A stretch of DNA of 64,000 nt, taken from Morchella semilibera (lineage: Eukaryota; Ascomycota; Pezizomycetes; Pezizales; Morchellaceae). Position 1 is the stretch's first letter. Every line of letters begins with the position of its first letter. The position numbers and the translations under genes were made by a program. This document shows positions 34,909-45,103 of this stretch, piece after piece. The stretch is taken from assembly GCA_009192285.1 (NCBI GenBank), contig CM018603.1:2968588-3032587 (forward strand). The letters run 5' to 3'. The notes beneath the pieces are model-generated. The model had not been told where the DNA came from and did no database searches. It saw only the letters and a list, made by a program, of their open reading frames with translations.

Positions 34909-36776
34909 TGTAGAGACGAATAAATGATGGGTGGATATCGATGACTACTTCTATCGGAGTCTGTGTATTACTCTCCGTGTTAACTCTTTTCATTTTTTTC
35001 TTCTTCTTCTATTTTCTTCTTCTTTTTTGGTTTTCAGTACCTTTTTTGTTTCTCCCCCTTTCTGTCTTGCCCATTGCATCTACCGCATTATAATTCCGTT
35101 TCCTTGTGGTCGGGGCCGCAAGAATCGGCATCATAAATTCGTTTTATATTTCAACAGTGGATAGGTTAGTTTGCATTGTTTTATCTAGTCTTGACGCTGG
35201 TGTCGGATGCCATTTTTGTGGGTCCAGAGGTTGGAGATGTAGACCGGGCTTTTCTCCTGTTATATCTTATTCTTTTTATTGTTATTCTCTGTGTTGGTTT
35301 TCATGTTTTAAACTTGCTAGCGGGCATGTCTCATGCGGCTCTCTGGGGAAGGCTACGGTATCGGATAGGGCGGTCAACAGAAAAAAAAGGAGGATTAGCC
35401 ATGAGCAGGCTTTATAGAAGCAGGAATCAAGGAAGTTTGCCGACTCCAAACAATGAATTGGGTGCTTTGTCGATAAGGATGATTTATGGTTTCTTCTTTT
35501 TATGTATGGTAATAGGCGGGGGCACAATTTTGGCAAGAAGTGGAAGTGGGCGGAATGACTCGCTTTATCTATGACTGGGTAACAGAAAAAAGACAGTGTC
35601 TCGGATATTATTAACATGGTCTTGAATTAGAGAGCCCGCGAAGTTATATAATTAAGAGCTGTCCGTACATATCACTGCAGGAACTCTGGGCTTCTATTTC
35701 CAACATACATACATACAGTGAGTGAGTGGTACCTGTCGGTCCCCCCCTCCCCATGTTCTGTGTCATGGATAGCCACCGGCTACAGTCGAACGAGATGGTC
35801 AATCGAGATATCGCAGGAGACGTGTGCCATCCTCGAGCGAGAGTAACCCTTATCCTGGACCGCGATAACACACTGCCTAGCTGCATTGGGTTAGGCGTGA
35901 TGCAGCTTGCAGCTCACCTGGTGCAATTTACCCCTCCAAGGCTCCATTATTGCTGAGCTCATACGCACCTTTTGGAAGAAAGGGCACCGCTCTCTCCCCA
36001 CTCTGTGCTTCTTCGTCTTCTTTCTCCTCCTTTGATCATCTTCTCACGGTATTCGCTGCTGGCATTTTATGTGCACTCAGAAGACTTCTTTCCATTCTGC
36101 CTAGGCCCGACAGCTTGTTTCTATTACCTTCGAAGAAGATCCCAACTGAGTTACTTTTATCTCTGAGACAGTGCTTAATACCTACTTTAGTTGTGTGCAA
36201 TACAAACAAATAGACCTGTTTTGCCCCGCGTTTAACTGAAGGCCTAACCTCGCTACATGCTGCGGTTGGCCACCAGAAACTCTTGAATAGCTATTACTGT
36301 GCGGCGGCTCCTCTCGCAATCCTGAGCGTTCATTCCAGAGTTTTTTCCTCTTGTCTGACTCAACTCTCAAGAATAAGGCGATAGCTTTTCGCCTCTCCGT
36401 GCCGAGGAGCCTCAAAGTACCGACGTAACGAGAACCCACATACAACGCCTAGGCTGGAAAGAAACCCCTCCCTCTACCTCCCTCCCTCTTCCCTCGCAAC
36501 CTTCAAACTTCCCACCCCCCGATTCATATTCTGGACTCTATTCGTATTTACCTGCTGCGTTCACAAAGGTGTATTTCTCTGTCCTCCTCGCTTCACGCTG
36601 CTCCACCCATAAAACCGTCATCTTGTTCTTTGTTACTGACAAAAAACAAGGCTCTATACACCAGCTGTGCCCCACATCACTAGACATACAGCAACTCACC
36701 TTTAAGCTATATAACTCTATAAATATCCTTTGAAAAGTTTTCTAAGCTTTTGTCTCTTTTTGAGAAAGAAAAAAAA
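34909..36776. other. Intergenic, no gene seen
   Basis: T-rich 3' flank of the GT15 gene, then promoter DNA of the next gene with a CT-rich leader. Several 70-130-codon ORFs occur but show no family features and conflict with each other. Confidence 0.55.
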
Positions 36777-39050
36777 ATGCCGACCTATTCAGAGGACGGC
36801 GATGGTATAATGGGGGAAAGTACCTATGAGATCCTTACAGACTCTACCCTCCTTACAGATGACGAAGATGATGCTTCATCAGTTGCTTCTTTGGATGAGA
36901 ACAGTGAAGAAGAAGACAGCGCATCCGCCGAAGATGTCGATTCTCTTGCAGAGTTTCCCGTCGAGACACAACATAACGACCCCCATCCAGGAATTCCAGC
37001 ATTCGGAGGGCTGGATGAGCAGCCCCTCGAATGCAGTGGCATGACCATGAAATCAGATGGATCAAACACTGAGCAGATTACTTTTGAGGAGCCCGAAGAG
37101 TTTGCCGGCGAACAGATCTCGGTCAGCCATAGCATCTGCAACTTCAACGAGGCTGAGACTAGCGAGATCAACACTCACATCCGGGTCGAGGAACCACTAC
37201 CAACAAAGCTTTTTGCTACTGTCCGACAAACTATGAGCAAGTCTCAGCTTATCATGAATGAGCCTTTCCGTGTTCTTTATATCGGCTCCACGGTTGCCAA
37301 GGATGACATAATTACAAAGCTAGGTGGTGCCTTAGCTGTTCCTATTACAGAGTCAACAAGCTCTCTAAGCTCTTGGGAGTCTGGATCCAAAGGTTCTCGT
37401 TTCAATGTTATTCCAGTTTCTTCTTTCGGAACTCGTAGCTGTTCGCCAGAGGTCGAACTGGTCGAGTCCTTCGGCGTTGAAATGGCCGTAGACGTATGTA
37501 CCACTGCAAAGTCCTCTAAACGGGAGGGTCGTCCAGATACCATCTGCCTATGGTTGAACGGCAATCAATCGGTTCAATCCACTTACGGCGATGATGGTCC
37601 TGAGATCACAACTCCTGGATGGAAGCTTCCTCACCTTGCAGTCGTCTTTTCTTCTGATGACGACAACACACAAAGAAGAATGACTAGAGTGTATGCAAGA
37701 TCCTTCATGGCCAGGCATTCCGTCCCGACTCTTGTCGTCTCACAAAATACACTATATCACAAGCCAACCGAGAACTTTGCCCTCGATACTCGAAGTGTGC
37801 ATATGTGTCTCGAATCGCAATCCGAGTCCAAATATGGTAACCTGGTACACAAACGTCTCCCTGTCGATCTGTCCACTTTCCTCAATCTTGATGTCCGCCA
37901 GTTGAACCGAAACTTGGCCTGTATCACTGGCCTTTCTTCAAGCCAGGAAATTTCTCCAGCGCCAGTTGGAAGAACGCGTACGTCCTCCTCCGCTCTACTC
38001 AACCCATTAATGCGAGATGTAGAAAAGACCCCTCACCGTCAAGACGGTAATGTGACGAGTTCTTTGTACTGGATTCGCGAACAGAAGCGTGATGATTTGT
38101 GGAAAATGTTTCTTGTTGGTTGGGTATTTGTTTGTGGACTTGTTGGTGCGACGTTCGCAATTGCATATATGAAGTTCTCAAAGTCATCCATGGAGGTAGA
38201 GGACGTTGCGGAGACTTTGGTAAAGACTGTCACCGAGTTTACAACTTCTACTATCACGACTTCCACCACGACAAGCTTGGTCATTCCCACATCTATCTCA
38301 GCATTTACGTCGATTTATACTGCCATGCGGGCTGCTCCAAGTGTTTCTGCGGCATGTGGGCCGAAGATGGATGTTTCGAGTCTTGTTTATGACTCGTCAT
38401 TGCTCTCGTCTAACGAATCTGATCAATTCAGCATTCATGTCATCGGTGACAATCATATACTTGTCCGCCCTCCGCAGAAGTACTTGCTTCTCAAGAAACC
38501 TCCAGCCCTTTTCGTCGAGGTTACCCGGGGTGGTGCGAAGATTGATGCTGAGCTCTCAAAGCCCTTCGATGGGGTCTATACCTTGAAGCTAGATGCGGAT
38601 GAGGCTTGGGGTCTGATGAATGTTTCGCTTTGGACAAAAAACAAGCCTGTGATGAAGGAAACACTTGAGGTTGACCTTGGGTCACCATGGCTTAAGCTTT
38701 CGGGATGGAAGAAGGTTGCTGAACAGAAAAGGATGGAGCTAGAGACTCTCATTGAACAGGCAAAATCAGACGCAAACCGCATCGCAAGCGACTTCGGCCA
38801 GATCGCAGGGCAACAGGCACTAGAGGTCAAGGACCTGGTAGTTGCAAAGGCGAAAGTACTTAGTGAAAGTGCTTCAAAGATTTACCGAGGGACACGGGAG
38901 ATCAGTGTCAAGCGTCTTTTCAAACCCGCTCCCCCTTCGGTTTATGTGCAGACGGCACAGCGTCAGGCCAAAAATGTTTGGGAGAAGAAGGTCGCAGATA
39001 TGGTCCACACCACAGAGGAAGTTAAGAAGCGTGGTTGGTTGTGGAAATGA
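36777..39050 (+). CDS. Uncharacterised single-span membrane protein, acidic N-terminus
   Basis: Intronless 757-codon frame. The first ATG (after an A-rich leader) was chosen; a slightly longer frame would need a TTG start. I cannot name it. Residues 1-90 are very acidic (DDEDDASSVASLDENSEEEDSASAEDVDSL). A folded region follows, containing NEPFRVLYIGSTVAKDDIITKLGGAL and WKLPHLAVVFSSDDDN. One transmembrane helix lies near residues 443-465 (FLVGWVFVCGLVGATFAIAYM) and then a Ser/Thr run. The C-terminal part has KLDADEAWGLMNVSLWTKNKP and an amphipathic, coiled-coil-like helix (ETLIEQAKSDANRIASDFG). Homologues in other ascomycetes are likely. Topology suggests an ER or nuclear-envelope protein, but that is inference. 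Confidence 0.85.
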   Translation: MPTYSEDGDGIMGESTYEILTDSTLLTDDEDDASSVASLDENSEEEDSASAEDVDSLAEFPVETQHNDPHPGIPAFGGLDEQPLECSGMTMKSDGSNTEQITFEEPEEFAGEQISVSHSICNFNEAETSEINTHIRVEEPLPTKLFATVRQTMSKSQLIMNEPFRVLYIGSTVAKDDIITKLGGALAVPITESTSSLSSWESGSKGSRFNVIPVSSFGTRSCSPEVELVESFGVEMAVDVCTTAKSSKREGRPDTICLWLNGNQSVQSTYGDDGPEITTPGWKLPHLAVVFSSDDDNTQRRMTRVYARSFMARHSVPTLVVSQNTLYHKPTENFALDTRSVHMCLESQSESKYGNLVHKRLPVDLSTFLNLDVRQLNRNLACITGLSSSQEISPAPVGRTRTSSSALLNPLMRDVEKTPHRQDGNVTSSLYWIREQKRDDLWKMFLVGWVFVCGLVGATFAIAYMKFSKSSMEVEDVAETLVKTVTEFTTSTITTSTTTSLVIPTSISAFTSIYTAMRAAPSVSAACGPKMDVSSLVYDSSLLSSNESDQFSIHVIGDNHILVRPPQKYLLLKKPPALFVEVTRGGAKIDAELSKPFDGVYTLKLDADEAWGLMNVSLWTKNKPVMKETLEVDLGSPWLKLSGWKKVAEQKRMELETLIEQAKSDANRIASDFGQIAGQQALEVKDLVVAKAKVLSESASKIYRGTREISVKRLFKPAPPSVYVQTAQRQAKNVWEKKVADMVHTTEEVKKRGWLWK

Positions 39051-39996
39051 GAAGTATATTGACACCAGACTTTTTTGATTGATGCCGGACTTTTTTTTTA
39101 TTCATTATGTTCCGTTAGGGTGGCAGGTTTATCCATTGTGTGTATTTGTCTCTCTCTGTTTTCTTTTGTACTTTTTTTATATTTGCTTGGGTGTGGGGAT
39201 CAACTGGAAAGGATTGGTTTGGTGTCAGGTTTTCTTATGTTACCGTTTTTACTATTGATTCTTTTCTCGGTCGTTTTTTATTTCTACTCCCCACGATTAT
39301 CTTCCTTGGATACGAACGCCCTTGCTGTCTGTGTATCTGTATCTCAAAGTACGATATAGTAAAGGGGTATATGTGCGCTCACAGGTGAGTGATCTCGGTG
39401 CAGTCGCAAAGGATCGGATAAGCTAATTTGAATAGTTCGAGGTTTCCAAAGCGTGGTGGAAATGATTCTAATGTCTTGATGATTGACTCATATCATTTAT
39501 ACTGCCAGGCGCTACGGAGAACCGAGGAAAGATTATGGCTTTGGGGTGATTCTTGCCTTGGTGCATTGAAAAAAGTGTTAAGAAAAAAAAAATCGGGGAC
39601 ATAATAAATAAAAAGTCATAAATAGAAAGGTCTCAAATCCACTAGATAAACTTTCGCCGGTGTTTCGCGTTGTGATCAATTTAGAGTATACTCCCACGAG
39701 TGACAATTTGTGACGTGAAGTTCTGTCGGCGCGCGCTTCGTGGCATCTAGCACGTGACCGCCAAGGCCCAAAACTCTCCATAACAAATAACAACGCTCCT
39801 CTTTCCCCCACATCAATCAACCGTTCACCTTGAGAACCAGCTAGACAAGACAGCTCGACAGCTTGCAACGAGAACTGTGTGCACCTCCCGGAGCTATCAC
39901 GAGAGCAACCACCGTGTCCTCCACCACGCACACCTCCCCCCCCAACCACCAAATACGACCACCTCTGACCTTCTACTTTGACCGTGCATACTCATA
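39051..39996. other. Intergenic, TAF14 promoter
   Basis: T-rich 3' flank of the preceding gene and the promoter and leader of TAF14. No coding exon recognised. Confidence 0.6.
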
Positions 39997-41198
39997 ATGA
40001 CAGAGGTTCGTTCTTTTTCCGCGTCTCCTCCCAGACCATGTCAGGAAATTTGAGGGCAATGGAGGGTGGTGTGGGTGACAATGACGCGCACGCGATCACT
40101 ACTCGCGCGCACACGCGATTGATATCTAGGGGAGAAGAGCGATGAAAGTGGAACGTGGAAAGGCTAATAAGGACATCTCGGGGCGGGCTCGCAGGTAACT
40201 CGGAAAGTGAAGCTTGTGACGCAGCAGGCAATACTGTATGTTAACGAAACCATCTCCCCTGCCCTCTTTAGTTGCGCGTTAAGTGTTGTCATCTTGGGGA
40301 AGTGGCTAATAAGTGATTGTAGAAACGATGCAGCACCTGCGCAAGATGGATTCCCGCTGCGAGAGTGGTCCATCCGTATCTTTGTCCTAGGACCCGGGGG
40401 AGAGGAACTGCCCGCGACTCTTTTTGATAAAGTAACGTACAAGTTACATCCGACTTTCACCAATCCTACAAGGGGTGTGTATCAAGCCATCCGGGGAGGA
40501 GATCGAGGGTGAGAGTATATGTTTTGACGTTGCCTTCCGTGTAGTTATAAAAAAAGCGCCGTTTCTGCTCTCTGAGCGAGGATGGGGTGAGTTCGATATG
40601 GAGATCATTCTCCATGGCGCGGACAAAGGTGGTGATCATCCCATCCGCCATGACCTGAACTTCCAAAAGAACAAATATGAATCTATCCACACGGTGGTAA
40701 GTAGATCCTAAAGCTGTAAATATGAGCTGTGTATACTAAGCTCTGCAGACGTTTACAAACCCTCGCCCAAACCTTCTTAAACAACTTGCTGCCTCTGGAC
40801 CCGTGCCAGGCGCAGATTCAGCGCCGCCGGAGGAGAACGGAGTGACGAAACGCGACAAACGTAAGAATGATGGCGAGGAGAGGGTGAAGAAGAAGTCGCG
40901 AAGCGAGCGTGCCGTAGGACCTCCAATCCCCGTGAAAAACTTAGTGGCGCAGTTCCCCTAGCTAACTTATCGCGCCACGCTATAGTTTGATATGGAGAAG
41001 CTAGCAGACGGTCTGCAAAAGCTTCAAGAGGAGCATTTGCTCCAAGTCGTTCAAATGGTGCATGATAATAAAACCCCAGAGACTTACATCAAAAACGATG
41101 TTGAATCAGGGGAGTTCCACGTCGACTTATATACACTACCAAACCACCTTACACAAATGCTCTGGAAGTTTGTCCAGGAATGCGGTGTGGACGTATAA
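39997..41198 (+). CDS. TAF14: Taf14: YEATS and ET domain subunit of TFIID/TFIIF/remodellers
   Basis: Chromatin reader shared by TFIID, TFIIF, SWI/SNF, INO80 and NuA3 in yeast. Six exons, 39997-40005, 40195-40235, 40323-40474, 40545-40696, 40749-40913 and 40986-41198, give 243 residues, the same size as the yeast protein. The YEATS domain reads VTRKVKLVTQQAILND, FPLREWSIRIFVLGPGGEELPATLFDKVTYKLHPTFTNPTR, KKAPFLLSERGWGEFDMEI and HDLNFQKNKYESIH. After a basic linker (KRDKRKNDGEERVKKKSR) the ET domain reads FDMEKLADGLQKLQEEHLLQVVQMVHDNKTPETYIKNDVESGEFHVDLYTLPNHL. The first coding exon holds only three codons and is followed by a 189-bp intron, so a simple ORF search misses the start. Confidence 0.95.
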
Positions 41199-42057
41199 TT
41201 GAACGGATAGAACCTTCCCCACCCCAAAAGACCACGATTGACTTGAACCGGCCAAAGTCATACTTATCAAAGACCGATGGGGAAGTACATTGGGGGAGGT
41301 ACTTGCAAGACCTATAAGAAAAAAACAATAGGAGGATGATCGAGCGTGGACTCCGTCAAGACGGGGACGGAGATTGGAGTAGGATGCTGGATGTTTTTCG
41401 CGGCGCAATTTCTCAAAGTATTTCTACCCGGGTCTTGTACAATATGTTATACTTTCCCCCCCTCTTTTTTCTACCCAATTACTACCATCCAATGCGCCTG
41501 CTTCCTGATTCACACCATTTAACTTCTGTTTCTTTTAAAATCAGTTTCTATTCTCAGTTGGTAATCTTAGTTATTTTCTCCCCTTTCTTTCATTTTGTGG
41601 GTATCTGGTTTCGGGAAAGAGGACGTAGTGGTTTGCTTGGGCTTGGGCTTGGGCACGACGAAAAGAAATTGGGCTTATTTACGTATCCGGGAAAGTAGAA
41701 ATAAACGGTAGTGGTCGGGAAGGCCTATGGGCCAGGTTTTTTGGGGGTTCTGGTAGTTGGACTTATAGTTACAACCCTTCGTGTTCATCCCTTGCCCAGA
41801 GAAACGACTTTGTGATAGCTCGACAAGTTGAATCACTCAGACGTTTTTTTAAACAAACCTTCCATGAATAGTATAAATCCGTACTGCCATACTGCCGATT
41901 AATACGTGTAGTTTCTGCGGGCTTTGGTATCTAAATTCACATCTGTCATTTCCTTGTAACCCTGCGAAGATCATTCCCTAATACAGTTAACCTACCCTGC
42001 TCATTAGCACTAAAATATCGTGGAAACTGGTACAACTCGCGTGAGCTCAACAACGAG
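41199..42057. other. Intergenic, no gene seen
   Basis: TAF14 3' flank (T-rich) and promoter of DUF6697-like gene A. No exon recognised. Confidence 0.6.
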
Positions 42058-43710
42058 ATGCCTCCATCCGAAACCGTGCAGGTCGTCTCTATTTCGGATG
42101 ACGAAGACGACCATGGAGCTATTTCCAAAGGCTAGTCCAGCTTCAAATCCCTATCCCAGCCTTAAAAATAAAACTAACCCCTACTACCATCTTATAGATC
42201 TAGAGACTCTGGGGAACAAGATCAATGAGGTTAATGAGGAAGTGGCAGAGTTTAATGCTGGTGTAGCATCCTACAAAAGGCTCCTCAAGGCCGCTGAGGA
42301 CCGGCTACAGAAATCGAGGGATCAGAAGGAAAGGCTGGTCGACGAGAAATCTAAGCTTGTGGATAGGAAGCAGAGGCTGCAGCAGAGGAGAGAGAGAAGG
42401 GCCAGAAGTCGAGCCATAAAGGCCCAATCCCCAGACATTCAGTTAACCCCAGCTACTCCAAGCTTGACCACAACCACTACAGGTTTGGCCTCGGCTGCTA
42501 CTTCGACCCCAACAGACTCTGGAGCTCCAGGAGGCCAAACTATAGGGGGCCAAGCGGTCGCAGCTGCAGAGGTCCAAGACACGACAGTTATAGGAGACCG
42601 GGCGTCTACAGATATAGAGGGTAGAACTGCTAAAGTTTCGGGTAACACTGAGAGCCGCTTTAGAGCTGTATGGAGCCAACCTACAGAGATTCGAGCTACA
42701 GAGAGCCGAGCTACAGAGAGCCGAGCTATAGAGAGCCGAGCTACAGAGAGCCGAGCTACAGAGAGCCGAGCTACAGAGAGCCGAGCTACAGAGAGCCGAG
42801 CTACAGAGAGCCGAGCTACAGAGAGCCGAGCTATACAGGGTCAAACTACAGAGAACGGAACTACAGAGAACCGAATCACCACAGGTCCGGGTGGCCCCGC
42901 AAGCGGTTTTAGAGCTTCAGTAAATCAAGCTACAGAGAGCGCATCTCCTGGTGGCTTCGGACGTGGCTCTGGGACTTTAGGAGTCCCGGGTCGGGCATCG
43001 CAACCTAAAGCTTCCCGGATATATACCCCCTACTATGAAGCTTCTAATAGCGACTCTGAGGAGCCTATCACGGTCCCTGACTTACCGAGTCCAGGGGACC
43101 GTCTTAATATTCCTGCGAACTCTAAAACTTTTAGTCGACTGGAAATATCGAGCCTAATTGGCGGGAAAACACAGGGGACATGGTGCAATGTCAATCCAAA
43201 CCGCACAGGGTATAAGGTGGGATCTTATATGGCTCTGGTTCGTGATTTGAACCATCTACTTCCAGTGGCACCGGGGTTGAATGGCGGGGTATATGTCGGG
43301 GATTGGTTGAAGAAGGAGGTGGGTAAAACATATCACATATTTATCAAGAAAACGAATAATAACTGGCTGCAAGTCCCCCCGCCCTGTCTAATATATGGTG
43401 CGCCATATCAGGCAGCTGCTGACTCACACGAAGATATTATGGCAACTATTTGATCTCATTCATTCGTGAGGTTAGTCTTGATGAGTGGAGGAGGTTCTCG
43501 CAGGGTGATAAAGATAGGTGGGCCGAGCATTTACTGGAACACCAATGGGGTAGAAATATCCTTGTGAAGAAGAAAGTCTTTCAATCAGCAGAAAACCTGA
43601 ATGTTCGATCACATTGGAGGGAGGTTTTGAAATTCTTTAATCGGGTTCGTCTGGCTCCGTGGAACCGCTATATGTGTAGACTGGAACCTAACATTGCAGT
43701 AGTCCGATGA
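42058..43710 (+). CDS. DUF6697-like protein A with ATESR repeats; both introns GC-AG
   Basis: Exons 42058-42130, 42198-43368 and 43434-43710 give 506 residues. Both introns start with GC (GCTAGT and GCAAGT) and have good branch sites (CTAAC, CTGAC) and AG ends. Splicing them turns three apparently broken frames into one protein. The N-terminus has VQVVSISDDEDD, which looks like a SUMO-interacting motif. A charged coiled coil spans about residues 26-100. Nine perfect-length pentapeptide repeats (ATESR) span about 191-235. The C-terminal domain (about 333-506) reads FSRLEISSLIGGKTQGTWCNV, LLPVAPGLNGGVY, FIKKTNNNWLYYGNY, VSLDEWRRF. The W-x-Y-x-G-x-Y ... (S/P)xxEW pattern recalls fungal DUF6697 proteins. 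Function unknown. A relative lies at 62.0-64.0 kb. Confidence 0.75.
42695..42829 (+). repeat. Nine in-frame 15-bp repeats (ATESR)
   Basis: Nine consecutive 15-bp units (GCTACAGAGAGCCGA), 135 bp in all, eight identical and one with a C-to-T change giving AIESR. More diverged units flank it (ATEIR before; QTTENGTTENR after). The near-identity indicates recent slippage expansion within the coding region. Confidence 0.95.
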
Positions 43711-44034
43711 TCTTCCTCATCTGCGTCTTAAGTTCTTAGGGCTTCATTTCATCGCATATGACAGGGATTTATATGATAGGCTCGAGTCTCAAATTCTGAA
43801 CAAAACAAGAAACTAAAAAGGAAAAACACTACAAAACCACAAAACATAAGGCCCCTGCCCCCAATAGCGCCATAGGTATCTAGTATCATATATGAAGACA
43901 ATAAAATGAGAGTATTTCCCTAGTACAATGCAAAACCCCACCGAACAGACAAAGAAAAAATATCTAAACACTGAGAATATCATTCCACATCATTATATCT
44001 AGAATCTACTAAGTAGGAGAGCCAGATCTGTTCT
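43711..44034. other. Short intergenic between convergent genes
   Basis: AT-rich 3' flanks of DUF6697-like gene A and of the phosducin-like gene. Nothing else seen. Confidence 0.6.
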
Positions 44035-45103
44035 CTAATCCGCATGTAGGACATTTGCTCTATGAGAAAAAAAGTTAGCAGAGTGATATTACGTGACCCT
44101 CGACTACATGAGTCATATACCTTCGGAGAACCAGCTCCAAGCTATCAGTACTCAAGCTTCTGCCCGGTGGGATCTCATCAACAATCCTCACGAGGTTTGC
44201 AAACAATTCACCACCCTTGTACGCTAGCACAGCGGGCACGACTTCAGGATCAAATTCGGCTTCTCGGTAATGAAGCTTGACAAATCGAGTTGTCAGATAG
44301 CGGCGAGCGAGTGTGTTAAAACAGTCCTCGACGAACTGGCTCTCTGATGACTTTTTTTTTCATTGTCAGAAACCCTCGTTAAAGACAAAAATATTTACCC
44401 CCCCCCCTTTTATTTTCCGCATGTTATCAATTTAGGCGGGTTTGTACTTACCGAATCATTGTAAATTGTCACCACAACAATAGTTTCTGATGAGACACGC
44501 TCAACAGCATCCAAATAACCAGCCGCATCTACGGCCTCAACCCTCCCATACTTTCTTTTACTTGGAGACTGTCTTCTTGTGGTCGCAACACCTGTCTTAA
44601 GTTCCGCTAATCTGTTTTTCCGCCACGTCTTGACAAAATCATCATCGCTGCCGCTCTCTCCATCACTCTCCCGACGTTTAGGGGGCGAAGCAGCCATCGC
44701 GGGCTCAGTGTAGCCTGCGTACTGGCCCGGGGATGCTCTGGCCGTGCGTTCACGTCGCCTAGCAGACTCGAAAGAAACGGCATCTGCGAGGACTCCTTTA
44801 ACGCCCTAAGTTAATAGTAATGTTAGTCATAACCTAACATATATAGGAAAGACAATGGCATACAGTCTGGAATGATCCTGACAGCGACAGCTTCGATGTA
44901 TGCTTAAAGGAGGGCATGTTTCTAGAAAGTCCAGCACCAGATATCTCAATATCTTCGTCGTCGTCGTCGCCGTCTTCGTCTTTTCCGTCTTCGAGGTTCA
45001 AGTGAGAATCTTCTTGGTCACTATATTCATCCGACTCGACGTCTTCTGGGTGACGGCGAGCAGCGGGGGACGTGGCACTTTTAATTGATTCGAGTTCGTC
45101 CAT
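44035..45103 (-). CDS. Phosducin-like protein (G-beta-gamma co-chaperone, PhnA/BDM-1 type)
   Basis: Cytosolic thioredoxin-fold co-chaperone that helps CCT fold and assemble G-beta with G-gamma. Exons 45103-44864, 44805-44452, 44341-44121 and 44059-44035 give 279 residues. An acidic N-terminus (YSDQEDSHLNLEDGKDEDGDDDDEDIE) leads to SFQTGVKGVLADAVSFESARRRE, the conserved phosducin-like helix. Then come the thioredoxin-like domain with ETIVVVTIYNDS, CFNTLARRYLTTRFVKLHYREAEFDPEVVPAVLAYKGGELFANLVRIVDEIPPGRSLSTDSLELVLRR, and the short last exon ANVLHAD. The TGVKGVLADA block fits the PhnA/BDM-1 class, required for G-beta stability in Aspergillus and Cryphonectria. The next gene on the same strand is a G-beta. 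Confidence 0.9.

Noticed and set aside
36182-36445. 87-codon minus-strand ORF in the GT15-to-membrane-protein spacer
   Set aside because: No homology, and other frames across the same bases are equally open.
42100-43460. DUF6697-like gene A first looked like a pseudogene with two frameshifts
   Set aside because: Two GC-AG introns with proper branch sites remove both frame breaks and restore conserved motifs.
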